Of a stretch of DNA of 11,513 bases, positions 1 through 7,985 are shown one piece after another. The position numbers and the translations under genes were made by a program. Positions within the stretch are counted from its first letter, which is position 1; the number at the start of each line of letters is the position of its first letter. The stretch comes from an uncultured Oxalobacteraceae bacterium (lineage in GTDB: Bacteria; Pseudomonadota; Gammaproteobacteria; Burkholderiales; Burkholderiaceae): positions 1 through 11,513 of the forward strand of contig CAMLFK010000152.1 of NCBI GenBank assembly GCA_946479255.1, read 5' to 3'. The notes under the pieces were generated by a model. It was given only the letters and a program-made list of their open reading frames with translations. It was not told the DNA's origin and did not search any database.

Positions 1-2379
1 GGACGCAGGCGTCGAGCTGACGCCGTCTTCGTCGTTCGCATGCAGCTTGATGTACGAGGGCCCGGTCAGCGGATTGTCGAAAGTGTAGACCACCGAGCCT
101 GCGCCAATGCCATCCTTGAACGATGTGGCCGCCACGCTGACCTCGTCCGCGGCCGCCGCGGTGATGGATGCTTTGACTGAACCGTTGACGGTGCCGGTAC
201 TGCCGTAGGCCGAGATCGTGACCTTTTTCGCATAGTCGCCACTGTAATTGGCGGTAATGCCCTCATTGGCGCTACGCGCGGTGAGCGCGGAGATAAGCAG
301 CGGCTGGCCAGAGTAGGTGAAGGTCAAAGGCTGTGACAGGTCCACGCTGAAATGATGGGGAATGAAGCGGCCGACATTACCTTTGGCCGAGGCACAGGGG
401 ATGCCGCCGGTGCCGGTGTTGCCGGTGGTCCGGGCGAGCCCGGAACCCATGTAGCTGGTGTTTTTCAGCGTTGCGGTGAGGTCGATGAGACCCACTTCGC
501 TCCAGCTGAGGCTCGCCGTTGCGGCGCCGTCGGAGAAGGCGCCGGCACTGCCCGTCAGGGTGCCTGAATTGACGCTCGACACCCCCGGCGCGCACTTGAG
601 GTGGGAGAGCGTGAGCGATTCGGGGGCGCTTTCCATTCCAAAATTTTTCGCAGTGTTGTTGGCAAATGTCTTTGCCGTCACCGTGCCGGTGAAGTTCACC
701 CCAGCCTTGATGAGCGGCGTCTTCATCGCATTGAAACTGAAATTGCTGAAGGCAAAAGTGTAGGGGGCGGCGACGAAGCTGCCGCTGCCCGACATCGACG
801 GGCTGGCAATGCTGGCCGTGATGCTGACCTTGCCCACGTCGGCGTAGCTGAGCGTGGCTTTCGCGGTGCCGCTGGCGTTGAAGGTGAGCGACACCGCCTT
901 GCCCGCGCCGTCGCAGACCGCGGCGTTGTTGCCGGCTGCATTGAGGGCGAAGCCACCAATGCGCACGGGCACGTTGCCGCTGGCCGGGTCCAGATAGGCG
1001 CACTTGAGCGTGACCGTTTTGGCGCCGGTGAAGGCCGGCGCGCAGCTGGTGCTCGAACCGGTGTTCTTGACCGCCCTGAGCGTCAGGAAACCATCGTCGC
1101 TTTCGGCGATGTGATCCGGCGTGTTGACCAGCAGCGCCGCGTCGAGGAAGGCGATCTTGCAGTCCGTGGTGACCGGGCTGGCACCCGTGCCGGTGCAGCG
1201 CAATGGCGGCGGCGAGCTGCCCGACAGATTGATCGTGGCGCTACCGGCGGTGCTCTGGCTGACTGCTGCGGTATCGTTGATGCCGCTTGGGCCGATCGTG
1301 ACGTTGGTGCCGCCGGGATTGAGCGCCACAGTGACCCCGCCCGTGTACAGGCTGCTGCAGCTGGCATTGGCGCAGGCCGTCAGGGTCACGGTTTGCGGCA
1401 TGCAGGTGGAGGCGGTGGTGGGATGGCTGACGCGGATATGATCGGCGCCTGCACCCGCCACCGCCGCACAAGAAGGGCCGTTGGCGGAGTTGACGGCGTA
1501 GCCGCTGTTGTTGATCACGCAGTCGCAGCCACCCGCCGTGGTGCCGCCGGTGCAGTAGATCTTCTTTGCCACGCGCCCCGCCGAGCCGAGCGTTGCCAGC
1601 CGCACGGTAGCGGTGCCGCCGACGTAGGCATTCGATGCTTCCAGGGTCAGCGTGTCGGCCGTTACATTGCCGGTGATCTGGTTGCCGGACGCGAGGAGCA
1701 CGCTGCCGGTGGAGGTGACGTTGCCGGTCAAGACCACATTGGATCCGAGCAGCTTGACGTCGGGCGAATCGAGGTTGCCTGTCATGGCGGCCTGCGATCC
1801 CAGCGAAAACGAGGTGCTCGCGCTCACCGATCCCTGGATCGTCACGTGTGAACTGGCGGCGACCACAGCCCCGGTAATATTGCCGATGACGGTCATGTGC
1901 TCGCCGATGGTGATGTTGCCCGTGGCCTCCAGGGTGCCGGTGATGCTGCCGTGCGACCCGCTTCCGAGCACCAGTTGGGCTGCCTTGAAGTTTGCCGTGA
2001 TGTCGTGCTTCTGGGAACCCATGTAAATGGTGCGCTCACTGACAATCGAACCGCCGGTCAGATCGAGTGACTTGGACTTGATATTGCTGATGTCGATATC
2101 GCGGGAACTGGTGAGGAGCGCGGTGCCGCTCATCTTCAAGCCCTGGTTGTGGTCAAAAACGGCAGCTTCGGACAGCTTGACCTGGATGCCGCTGGCGATC
2201 TCGATGCTATCCTTTTTATCCGCCAGCGCAAGCGTCGAGCAGGTATAGACCGGGGCACTGAAGGTGCAATCGGGCTGCGCGCGTCCATCATAGACATACG
2301 TGTCGGCATGGGCGAAGCCGGTGCAGGCAAGAAGCATGCAAGCCACCAGCCAAGACCCTATGCGCCCCAAAGTGACCAT
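1..2379 (-). CDS. mshQ: MshQ-like DUF6701 secreted protein, C-terminus beyond the window
   Basis: One frame stays open from an ATG at 2379 to the left edge, giving 793 codons without the C-terminus. The start has GGAAGG 8 nt upstream. Residues 1-25 form a Sec signal peptide with a likely cut after AHA. Residues about 75-265 are repeated short strands rich in Gly, Ser, Thr and Asn with a G-N-I/V-T pattern, suggesting a beta-solenoid stalk. A Cys-rich segment follows (about 276-345), then the DUF6701 part: DHIRVSHP at 313-320, paired-Cys immunoglobulin-like stretches, and the signature GRFIPHHF at 670-677. In Vibrio, MshQ is encoded with the MSHA pilus genes and is thought to be a large surface or pilus-associated protein; its exact role is unclear. 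This gene lies divergent to mshI with its own promoter candidate. The family call is firm; calling it the functional MshQ rests on the neighbouring operon. Confidence 0.8.
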   Translation of the reverse strand, partial: MVTLGRIGSWLVACMLLACTGFAHADTYVYDGRAQPDCTFSAPVYTCSTLALADKKDSIEIASGIQVKLSEAAVFDHNQGLKMSGTALLTSSRDIDISNIKSKSLDLTGGSIVSERTIYMGSQKHDITANFKAAQLVLGSGSHGSITGTLEATGNITIGEHMTVIGNITGAVVAASSHVTIQGSVSASTSFSLGSQAAMTGNLDSPDVKLLGSNVVLTGNVTSTGSVLLASGNQITGNVTADTLTLEASNAYVGGTATVRLATLGSAGRVAKKIYCTGGTTAGGCDCVINNSGYAVNSANGPSCAAVAGAGADHIRVSHPTTASTCMPQTVTLTACANASCSSLYTGGVTVALNPGGTNVTIGPSGINDTAAVSQSTAGSATINLSGSSPPPLRCTGTGASPVTTDCKIAFLDAALLVNTPDHIAESDDGFLTLRAVKNTGSSTSCAPAFTGAKTVTLKCAYLDPASGNVPVRIGGFALNAAGNNAAVCDGAGKAVSLTFNASGTAKATLSYADVGKVSITASIASPSMSGSGSFVAAPYTFAFSNFSFNAMKTPLIKAGVNFTGTVTAKTFANNTAKNFGMESAPESLTLSHLKCAPGVSSVNSGTLTGSAGAFSDGAATASLSWSEVGLIDLTATLKNTSYMGSGLARTTGNTGTGGIPCASAKGNVGRFIPHHFSVDLSQPLTFTYSGQPLLISALTARSANEGITANYSGDYAKKVTISAYGSTGTVNGSVKASITAAAADEVSVAATSFKDGIGAGSVVYTFDNPLTGPSYIKLHANDEDGVSSTPAS

Positions 2380-2413
2380 CACAACAGCCTTCCAAACTCA
2401 TCCCGGAGCGCCG

Positions 2414-2422
2414 ATTCTAGCA
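2414..2422 (-). promoter_or_regulatory. Extended -10 promoter candidate for the mshQ-like gene
   Basis: Read on the minus strand, TGCTAGAAT is a TGn plus TAGAAT extended -10 element. It lies about 35 bp before the ATG at 2379, which gives a short leader containing the GGAAGG ribosome site. I see no good -35 hexamer at 17 bp; extended -10 promoters often do without one. The assignment is by consensus only. Confidence 0.4.
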
Positions 2423-2522
2423 TGTGCCCCAAGCCAATATCTTCTTCACCCAGGCGGAATATTTCCGTGGCGCATTGTTCTGCGACGCAAATCCCACGCT
2501 TTCAATTGCTCTAGGTAAAAAG

Positions 2523-2558
2523 TTAAAGAAATCCCCATCAAACTTGAATATAATCAAG
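2523..2558 (+). promoter_or_regulatory. Promoter candidate for the msh operon with a dyad over its -10
   Basis: A perfect TATAAT lies at 2549-2554, about 52 bp before the mshI start, in the only AT-rich patch of the intergenic region. The best -35 is a weak TTAAAG at 2523-2528, with 20-bp spacing, so an activator may be needed. The -10 is enclosed by an inverted repeat, CTTGA (2543-2547) and TCAAG (2554-2558), which could be an operator. It is the only evident promoter upstream of the seven-gene cluster. Confidence 0.45.
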
Positions 2559-2606
2559 CCGCTAGCGCGTGAACTTCATGTGTTGCTAATCTTACAGAAC
2601 GTGGGC

Positions 2607-3551
2607 ATGAGATTTTTCTCGAAACCGAAGAAGACCAAGGGATCGCTGGCGATCGCCTTCGATGGCGAAGGGGTATGCGCGGCCCGCGTTAAGTGGGTTG
2701 ACGGTGCCTTGCCGCAAGTGCGGGTGGCCACCCACCTGCCCGCCAAGGAGCCCCGCTCGGCCGAACTGATGGTCAAGGCCGGCAAGGACCTGCATGCCAA
2801 TCTGTATCAGTTCGCCACCCTGCTCGGCGGCGGCGAGTACCAGTTCCTGTCGGTCGAGGCGCCTACCGTGCCTGCCGAGGAAATGAAAACCGCGATCCGC
2901 TGGCGCCTCAAGGACATGCTCGACTATCCGGTCGACCAGGCCACCATCGACGTGCTCGAGATCGCCGTCGACAAGGCCGCCAGCGGCCGCGCCAACAATG
3001 TGTTCGTCGTAGCGGCGCGCAACAGCGTGATCGAGGCGCGCCAGAACCTGTTTGTCGATGCCGGCCTGAACCTGACCGTCATCGATATCCCTGAAATGGC
3101 ACAACGCAATATCTCGGCCCTGCTGGAAGCGGAAGGGCGCGGCGTGGCCGTGCTGTCCTTCGGCGCCGACGGCGGGTTGCTGACCGTCACCTACCGGGGC
3201 GAGCTGTATCTGTCGCGCCGTATCGATGTGACTGTCGAACAGTTGCGCGATACCGATCACGAGCGCAAGAACACCTGTTACGACAAGATCACTCTCGAAC
3301 TGCAACGCTCGCTAGACCACTTTGAGCGCCAGTACAGTTTCATCAGCGTCTCCAAGCTGGTGCTGGCGCCCACCGGTGCGAGCGGCCTGGACGAATACCT
3401 GTCGAGCAACCTCTACACCAAGGTCGAAACCCTGGACCTGGCCAGCGTGCTCGACCTCTCCGCCGTGCCGGAACTGGCGGCGCCAGCGGTGCAGCAGCGC
3501 TTCTTCATGACGCTCGGCATGGCCTTGCGCCGTGAACAGGCTGTGTCATGA
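2607..3551 (+). CDS. mshI: MSHA biogenesis protein MshI (PilM-like actin fold)
   Basis: The product is a 314-residue cytoplasmic protein with no signal or membrane segment, matching PilM-type proteins of type IV pilus alignment complexes. The start SLAIAFDGEGVCAARV (about residues 13-28) and the block GVAVLSFGADGGLLTVTY (about 190-207) look like the two phosphate-loop strands of an actin-like ATPase fold. PilM-type proteins bind the cytoplasmic tail of PilN; the next gene encodes such a partner. The frame is open upstream to an ATG at 2424, but residues from there do not resemble the family and would overlap the promoter candidate, so I chose the ATG at 2607, in front of MRFFSKPKK. The ribosome site before it is weak. 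The stop overlaps the next start by 4 nt (ATGA), which suggests translational coupling. Confidence 0.85.
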   Translation: MRFFSKPKKTKGSLAIAFDGEGVCAARVKWVDGALPQVRVATHLPAKEPRSAELMVKAGKDLHANLYQFATLLGGGEYQFLSVEAPTVPAEEMKTAIRWRLKDMLDYPVDQATIDVLEIAVDKAASGRANNVFVVAARNSVIEARQNLFVDAGLNLTVIDIPEMAQRNISALLEAEGRGVAVLSFGADGGLLTVTYRGELYLSRRIDVTVEQLRDTDHERKNTCYDKITLELQRSLDHFERQYSFISVSKLVLAPTGASGLDEYLSSNLYTKVETLDLASVLDLSAVPELAAPAVQQRFFMTLGMALRREQAVS

Positions 3552-4183
3552 GCAAGCAGATCAACCTCTTCAACCCCGCCTTGCTCAAGCAAAAGGCGGT
3601 GTTTACCACGGTCACGATGGCGCGCGCGCTGGGCGTGCTGGTGCTGGGCTTGTGCGCGCTGGCGCTGTATGGCCAGCACAAGGTGTCTGGTCTGCAGCAA
3701 GCGGCCGATGCCGGCGCGGAGCAGCTCAAGCAGCGCAAGGCGCGCCAGGCCGCGGTGGCCGTAGAGTTCGCCGCGCGCACCAAGAATGCCAATATCGAGC
3801 AACAGATTGCCCAGGCAGAAGCCCAGGTTCGCGCGCTGCGCGATGTCGAAGGCGTACTGCGCGGCGGCGAACTGGGCGATACCAAAGGGTATGCCGAGTA
3901 TTTCAAGGCACTGGCACGCCAGAGCCGGGGCGATCTGTGGCTGACCGGCGTGTCCATTCAAGGCGCCGGTCAGCAGATCGGTCTGCAGGGCAGGGCGCTG
4001 GAACCGACCCTGGTGCCGGCCTACATCGGCCGCCTGACCCGCGAACCGATTATGCAAGGCAAGAGCTTCGGCAGCTTGCAGATCAGCCAGGCAGTGAGCA
4101 AGGATGAGAAGCCGGTCCCGGCACCTTATATCGAGTTCAGCCTGCAGTCCGAGCTGGCCGACAAGCCGGAGGCAGCGCAATGA
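3548..4183 (+). CDS. PilN-like MSHA pilus assembly protein
   Basis: The product is a 211-residue bitopic inner-membrane protein. Its short cytoplasmic N-terminus contains INLFNPALL (residues 5-13), which corresponds to the PilN tail motif that docks into PilM. A single membrane segment follows at about 22-42. Residues 45-100 are a charged, Gln- and Ala-rich coiled coil, and a small periplasmic alpha/beta domain occupies about 115-200. PilN pairs with the PilO-like protein through these periplasmic parts; here that partner is the next gene, mshJ. The gene overlaps both neighbours by 4 nt and is clearly part of the operon. Some annotations call this protein MshI2 or a PilN-domain protein; I leave the symbol blank because naming is inconsistent. 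Confidence 0.8.
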   Translation: MSKQINLFNPALLKQKAVFTTVTMARALGVLVLGLCALALYGQHKVSGLQQAADAGAEQLKQRKARQAAVAVEFAARTKNANIEQQIAQAEAQVRALRDVEGVLRGGELGDTKGYAEYFKALARQSRGDLWLTGVSIQGAGQQIGLQGRALEPTLVPAYIGRLTREPIMQGKSFGSLQISQAVSKDEKPVPAPYIEFSLQSELADKPEAAQ

Positions 4184-4935
4184 AGAAACGCTTGATTGTC
4201 TTGCGCGACAAGATCGATGCCCTCAGCGTGCGCGAGCGCGTCATGACGTTTGCCGGTGTTGCCGGCGTTCTGGTCTTCCTGTTCTACTCGGTGGTATTGA
4301 CGCCCTTGTTCAAGCGCGAAAAGGCGCTGCGGATCCAGATCACCCAGCAGAACAACAACATCGCCGGGATCGACGCCGAGATCGTGGCGGTCGTGCAGGC
4401 TTACGCCGTGGACCCGGACGCCGTCAGCCGGCTCCGCCTGGCCTCGATTCAAAACGAGGCGATGGCACTGAGCGAATCCTTGCGCACCCAGCAGAGCGGT
4501 TTGCTGGCACCGCAACAAGTTGCGCCATTGCTGGAGACCATGCTGAGCGCCAATGGACGGCTGCGCCTGGTCGACCTGAGGACGCTTCCCGTCAGCCCCA
4601 TGAACGGCAGCGCGGATGCGGCTCCGGCGGTGGCCGGCAGGCCGCCCGAACTCGTTCGCCAGATGGAACAGCTCCAGCAGCTTCAGCCGGGGCAGCGAGC
4701 TCAGCCACAAGCAGCGCCGGCGCTGGCCGCGGCGCCCTTGCTGTATCGCCATGGGGTTGAAGTGGCCGTGCGCGGCAACTACCTGGACATGATCACCTAC
4801 ATGGACGCGTTAGAATCGATGTCAACCAAGCTGATCTGGGGGAAGGCCGAGCTGACCGTTGAAGACTATCCGAATTCGCGCCTGAGCTTGACTGTGTACA
4901 CGCTGAGCCTCGACAAGAAATGGATGAAGCTTTGA
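4180..4935 (+). CDS. mshJ: MSHA biogenesis protein MshJ (PilO/GspM-like)
   Basis: The product has 251 residues: a basic N-terminus with RERVMTF (residues 18-24), one membrane helix at about 22-42, a coiled coil to about 75, and a periplasmic C-terminal domain. A Gln-, Ala- and Pro-rich linker (about 145-185) precedes the conserved end, with HGVEVAVRGNYLDMITY at 191-207 and a strand near LSLTVYTLSLDKKWM. This is the PilO/GspM ferredoxin-like arrangement; MshJ should dimerise with the PilN-like protein and link the cytoplasmic MshI to the MshK/MshL envelope part. A strong GGAGG (4168-4172) lies 7 nt before the ATG. The start overlaps the previous stop by 4 nt, and the 3' end overlaps mshK by 16 nt. 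Confidence 0.85.
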   Translation: MKKRLIVLRDKIDALSVRERVMTFAGVAGVLVFLFYSVVLTPLFKREKALRIQITQQNNNIAGIDAEIVAVVQAYAVDPDAVSRLRLASIQNEAMALSESLRTQQSGLLAPQQVAPLLETMLSANGRLRLVDLRTLPVSPMNGSADAAPAVAGRPPELVRQMEQLQQLQPGQRAQPQAAPALAAAPLLYRHGVEVAVRGNYLDMITYMDALESMSTKLIWGKAELTVEDYPNSRLSLTVYTLSLDKKWMKL

Positions 4936-5273
4936 AACTCCTGTGCCTTGCCGTGATGATGGCCGCGGCGTCCGGCGTCGGCGCGCAGGGTTTGCCGGAT
5001 CCGACCCGGCCGCCTGCCTCGCTGCTGCGCGGCACTGGCGGCGGCGCGGTGGACAGCGGGCCGAAAGCGCCCGCGCTGCCACAGCTGCAGTCGATACTGA
5101 TCGCGCCGCATGAGGGCGGGCGCCACCTTGCGGTGATTGACGGCCAGACCTTGCGTCTGGGCGACACCTATAAAGGCGCCGTGCTAGCCTCGGTGACACC
5201 GACTGAAGTGGTGCTAAAGACCGGCAACAAGCGCCAGGTGCTCAAGCTGTTCCCGACAGTTCCTTCACGATAA
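4920..5273 (+). CDS. mshK: MSHA biogenesis protein MshK (PilP/GspC-like periplasmic protein)
   Basis: This is a small periplasmic protein of 117 residues. A hydrophobic signal segment (residues 5-21) ends near GVGA, with cleavage probably after Ala22. The mature start LPDPTRPP (25-32) is the hallmark of MshK and resembles the Asp-Pro-rich lead-in of PilP/GspC HR domains. Residues 56-112 form the compact beta domain: LQSILIAP, then AVIDGQTLRLGD and VVLKTG. PilP-like proteins bridge the inner-membrane PilN/PilO pair to the secretin, which is encoded next. The ATG at 4920 lies inside mshJ with a poor ribosome site. A TTG at 4932, preceded by GGATGAAGC, would give a more typical signal peptide starting MKLLCL and is a real alternative. 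Confidence 0.8.
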   Translation: MDEALKLLCLAVMMAAASGVGAQGLPDPTRPPASLLRGTGGGAVDSGPKAPALPQLQSILIAPHEGGRHLAVIDGQTLRLGDTYKGAVLASVTPTEVVLKTGNKRQVLKLFPTVPSR

Positions 5274-5301
5274 GAAGTTTAGAGTGGGTATAAAGAAAAG
5301 C

Positions 5302-7092
5302 ATGCATAAATTTCTGGTGATGGCAGGTGTGGTGGCGGGTGTGACAGGAGCCGCGCTGGGGCTGGCCGGCTGCGATACCACGCCCAAGCGCGACACCTAC
5401 GAGGCCATCGGCGCGCAACTGGCGCCGGCCAGGCCGGCCACACCCGCGCTCGACGCGGCCGTGGCCGATGCCCTGTTGCCGCCGGTCTCCTCGCTGGCCA
5501 GCCGCCTGCCCAAGGCAAACCAGGCCCTGGAAGAACGCTTCAATGTGGCGTTCAACAACGTGCCGGCGCGCCAGTTCTTCAATTCCATCGTGGCCGGTAC
5601 CCGCTACAACATGCTGATCCATCCGGACGTCAGCGGCACCATCAGCGCCAACCTGAAAGACGTGACCCTGGCCGAAGCGCTGGACGCGGTGCGCGAAATG
5701 TACGGTTACGAGTACCGCATCGACGGCACGCGCGTGTCGATCAAGCCGCTGACCATGCAAACCCGCATGTTCCAGGTGAACTACCTGGTCGGCAAGCGCA
5801 AAGGGCAGTCGAACCTGCGCGTGAGTTCCACATCGGTGGCCAATGCCGGCGTGAGCAACAGCGGCGGCCAGAACAGCGGCCAGAACGGCAGTGGCAATAA
5901 CAACAATAGCAACAATAACAATCCATCCAACCCGGCCGGTGGCGCCAACCAGCAGCAAATGGACAGCGCCAACGTCACCACCAATTCCGACAGCGACTTC
6001 TGGCTGGAACTGAAGGCGGCGCTCGAAGCCATCGTCGGCCCGTCGGAAAAGGGCGGGCGCAGCGTGGTCATCAGCCCGCAATCTGGCGTGCTGGTGATCC
6101 GCGCCATGCCGGACGAGTTGCGCAGCGTCGACATGTACCTGAAGGCGACCCAGTTGTCGGTCGACCGCCAGGTGATTCTCGAAGCGAAGATCCTCGAAGT
6201 CGAGCTCAACGACAGCTTCCAGAGCGGCATCAACTGGGCCTCGTTCGCCTCCTTCAAGACCGGCCACGACAACCGCGCCTCGGGCGGTTTCCTGTCGCCG
6301 GGCGCCACCTTGCAGCCGCTGCCCTTCGCCGGTGGCCAGCCGCCGCTCATTTCCGACGGTGGCAATTTGTCGGCCAGTACCGGCTTCCTGCTGTCGAACG
6401 CGGCCAACGCGGCCGGCTCGATGTTCGGCCTGGCCTTCCAGACCAGTAACTTCGCCGCGCTGATTTCTTTCCTGGAATCGCAGGGCACGGTGCACGTGCT
6501 CTCCAGCCCGCGCATCGCCACGCTCAACAATCAAAAGGCCATTCTCAAGATCGGCACCGACGAGTTCTACGTGACCGGCGTGACCACCACCACCAATAGC
6601 AGCGCCGCCGGTGCCACGGTCAGCCCGACCGTGACCCTGCAGCCTTTCTTTTCCGGCGTGGTGCTGGACGTGACGCCGCAGGTGGATGATAAGGGCAACA
6701 TCCTGCTGCACGTGCACCCCTCGGTCAGCACGGTGACCACCATCAACAAGGGTATCAACCTCGGCAGTGCCGGCAACCTCAATTTGCCGCTGGCCGCTTC
6801 GTCCACCTCGGAAATCGACAGCGTGGTGCGCGGCCAGGACGGCCGGGTGGTCGCCATCGGCGGCCTGATGCGCCAGTCCTCGGTGGCCGACGGATCGCAG
6901 GTGCCGGGTGCGGGCAAGCTGCCCATCCTCGGCAACTTGTTCCGCAACCGCAGCAATAACAACCAGAAGCGCGAGCTGGTGGTGCTGATCAAGCCGACCA
7001 TCGTCGAAGGGGCCAATGCCTGGAACCAGGACTTGCTCGACACCAAGTCGCGCATCGACAAGCTGGACCCGCGTTCGCAGGAGCTGCGCTGA
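5302..7092 (+). CDS. mshL: MSHA pilus secretin MshL (outer-membrane lipoprotein)
   Basis: This is the 596-residue secretin through which the pilus would cross the outer membrane. The signal peptide ends in the lipobox LAGC (acylated Cys24). Residues about 76-150 match the STN/N0 secretin domain (LEERFNVAFNNVPARQFF). A low-complexity Asn-, Ser- and Gly-rich loop (about 183-220) interrupts the next N-domain, which includes VVISPQSGVLVIRAMP (255-270). The secretin core spans about 288-570, with VILEAKILEVELND, VHVLSSPRIATLNNQKA (397-413) and the late motif VPGAGKLPILGNLFR (534-548). The length fits MshL. The frame also has a GTG start at 5284 (six more residues); I prefer the ATG, though neither has a strong ribosome site. 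MshK is 28 nt upstream and mshM begins 2 nt after the stop. Confidence 0.92.
   Translation: MHKFLVMAGVVAGVTGAALGLAGCDTTPKRDTYEAIGAQLAPARPATPALDAAVADALLPPVSSLASRLPKANQALEERFNVAFNNVPARQFFNSIVAGTRYNMLIHPDVSGTISANLKDVTLAEALDAVREMYGYEYRIDGTRVSIKPLTMQTRMFQVNYLVGKRKGQSNLRVSSTSVANAGVSNSGGQNSGQNGSGNNNNSNNNNPSNPAGGANQQQMDSANVTTNSDSDFWLELKAALEAIVGPSEKGGRSVVISPQSGVLVIRAMPDELRSVDMYLKATQLSVDRQVILEAKILEVELNDSFQSGINWASFASFKTGHDNRASGGFLSPGATLQPLPFAGGQPPLISDGGNLSASTGFLLSNAANAAGSMFGLAFQTSNFAALISFLESQGTVHVLSSPRIATLNNQKAILKIGTDEFYVTGVTTTTNSSAAGATVSPTVTLQPFFSGVVLDVTPQVDDKGNILLHVHPSVSTVTTINKGINLGSAGNLNLPLAASSTSEIDSVVRGQDGRVVAIGGLMRQSSVADGSQVPGAGKLPILGNLFRNRSNNNQKRELVVLIKPTIVEGANAWNQDLLDTKSRIDKLDPRSQELR
5854..5940 (+). 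repeat. Asn/Ser/Gly low-complexity tract inside mshL
   Basis: This stretch encodes about 29 residues made almost only of Asn, Ser, Gly and Gln, including runs of AAC/AAT codons around 5895-5925. It lies in a loop of the secretin N-domains and is probably flexible and length-variable. Repeated trinucleotides make it a candidate slippage site, but the frame is intact here. Confidence 0.6.
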
Positions 7093-7094
7093 TC

Positions 7095-7985
7095 ATGTAC
7101 AGCTCGCATTTCGGCCTGCGCGAAGCACCCTTCGGGATCACTCCCGATACCAGCTATTTCTTCACCAGTCCGCATTCGCAGGAAGCGCTCAACACGCTGC
7201 TGATCGCCGCCCGCAACGGCGAAGGCTTCATCAAGATCACCGGTGAAGTCGGCACCGGCAAGACGCTGTTGTGCCGCAAGTTCATGTCGACCCTGGGCGA
7301 CGACTTCGTTACCGCCTACATTCCCAATCCCTACCTGGAGCCGCGCACCTTGATGTTGGCCCTGTCGGATGAGCTGGAGATCAAGCTCGAGAAAGACGTC
7401 GACCAGCATCAACTGCTCAAAGCCATCACGAACCGCTTGATGGAACTGGCCGCCGAGGACAAGAAGGTGCTGCTGTGCCTGGACGAAGCGCAGGCGATTC
7501 CGATCGAAAGCCTGGAAGCGCTGCGCCTTTTGACCAACCTGGAAACGGAAAAGCGCAAGCTGCTGCAGATCGTCCTGTTTGGCCAGCCCGAATTGAACCG
7601 CAATCTGGCGCTCGACTCGATCCGCCAGCTGGCCCAGCGCATCACCTTTCACTATCACCTCGGGCCGCTCACGCGCGACGACCTGGAGTATTACCTGGCG
7701 CACCGGCTGCGCATTGCCGGCTACACCGGTTCGCGGCTGTTTACGCGCGCGGCGATCCGGCGCCTGTATTCGGCCAGCGGCGGCATACCGCGGCTGGTGA
7801 ATATTCTCGCGCACAAGGCGCTGATGCTCAGTTACGGCCAGGGCAAGCAGCAAGTTACCCTCAGCCACGTGAACGCTGCCGCCAGCGACACCTTGTCAAT
7901 CAAGCGCCGCGTGTGGCCGTGGGCGGCTGGGCTGACGGTGGCGGTGGCCGCCGCCGGTGGCCTCGCATGGGCGGTCGCCCGATGA
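7095..7985 (+). CDS. mshM: MSHA biogenesis AAA ATPase MshM (ExeA/GspA family)
   Basis: The product is a 296-residue ATPase of the ExeA family. FGLREAPFGITPD (residues 6-18) is the family N-terminal signature. Walker A is GEVGTGKT (50-57), Walker B VLLCLDEAQ (125-133), the sensor-1 region LFGQPEL (161-167) and the sensor-2 region GGIPRLVN (229-236), all intact. A single membrane helix at about 274-295 closes the protein. ExeA itself is longer and carries a periplasmic peptidoglycan-binding domain; MshM here stops after the helix. ExeA-like proteins help the secretin pass or assemble at the peptidoglycan; the same role for MshM is an inference. GGAG at 7080-7083 is the ribosome site. The stop overlaps mshN by ATGA. 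Confidence 0.9.
   Translation: MYSSHFGLREAPFGITPDTSYFFTSPHSQEALNTLLIAARNGEGFIKITGEVGTGKTLLCRKFMSTLGDDFVTAYIPNPYLEPRTLMLALSDELEIKLEKDVDQHQLLKAITNRLMELAAEDKKVLLCLDEAQAIPIESLEALRLLTNLETEKRKLLQIVLFGQPELNRNLALDSIRQLAQRITFHYHLGPLTRDDLEYYLAHRLRIAGYTGSRLFTRAAIRRLYSASGGIPRLVNILAHKALMLSYGQGKQQVTLSHVNAAASDTLSIKRRVWPWAAGLTVAVAAAGGLAWAVAR

Noticed and set aside
601..1851. 416-codon plus-strand open frame opposite the mshQ-like gene
   Set aside because: It is a GC-driven shadow with no recognisable domain; the minus-strand frame carries the DUF6701 signatures.
2424..2606. Upstream extension of mshI by 61 codons to an ATG at 2424
   Set aside because: The added residues do not resemble the PilM family and the stretch holds the TATAAT promoter candidate; MRFFSKPKK at 2607 is the natural start.
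5242..7868. Long antisense open frames opposite mshL and mshM (491 and 433 codons)
   Set aside because: Their residue make-up (His-, Gln- and Arg-rich) is typical of the complement of high-GC genes, and both opposing genes are secure.
7475..7981. Long open frame upstream of MshN
   Set aside because: It lies wholly inside mshM in another frame; the MshN signature starts at 7982.
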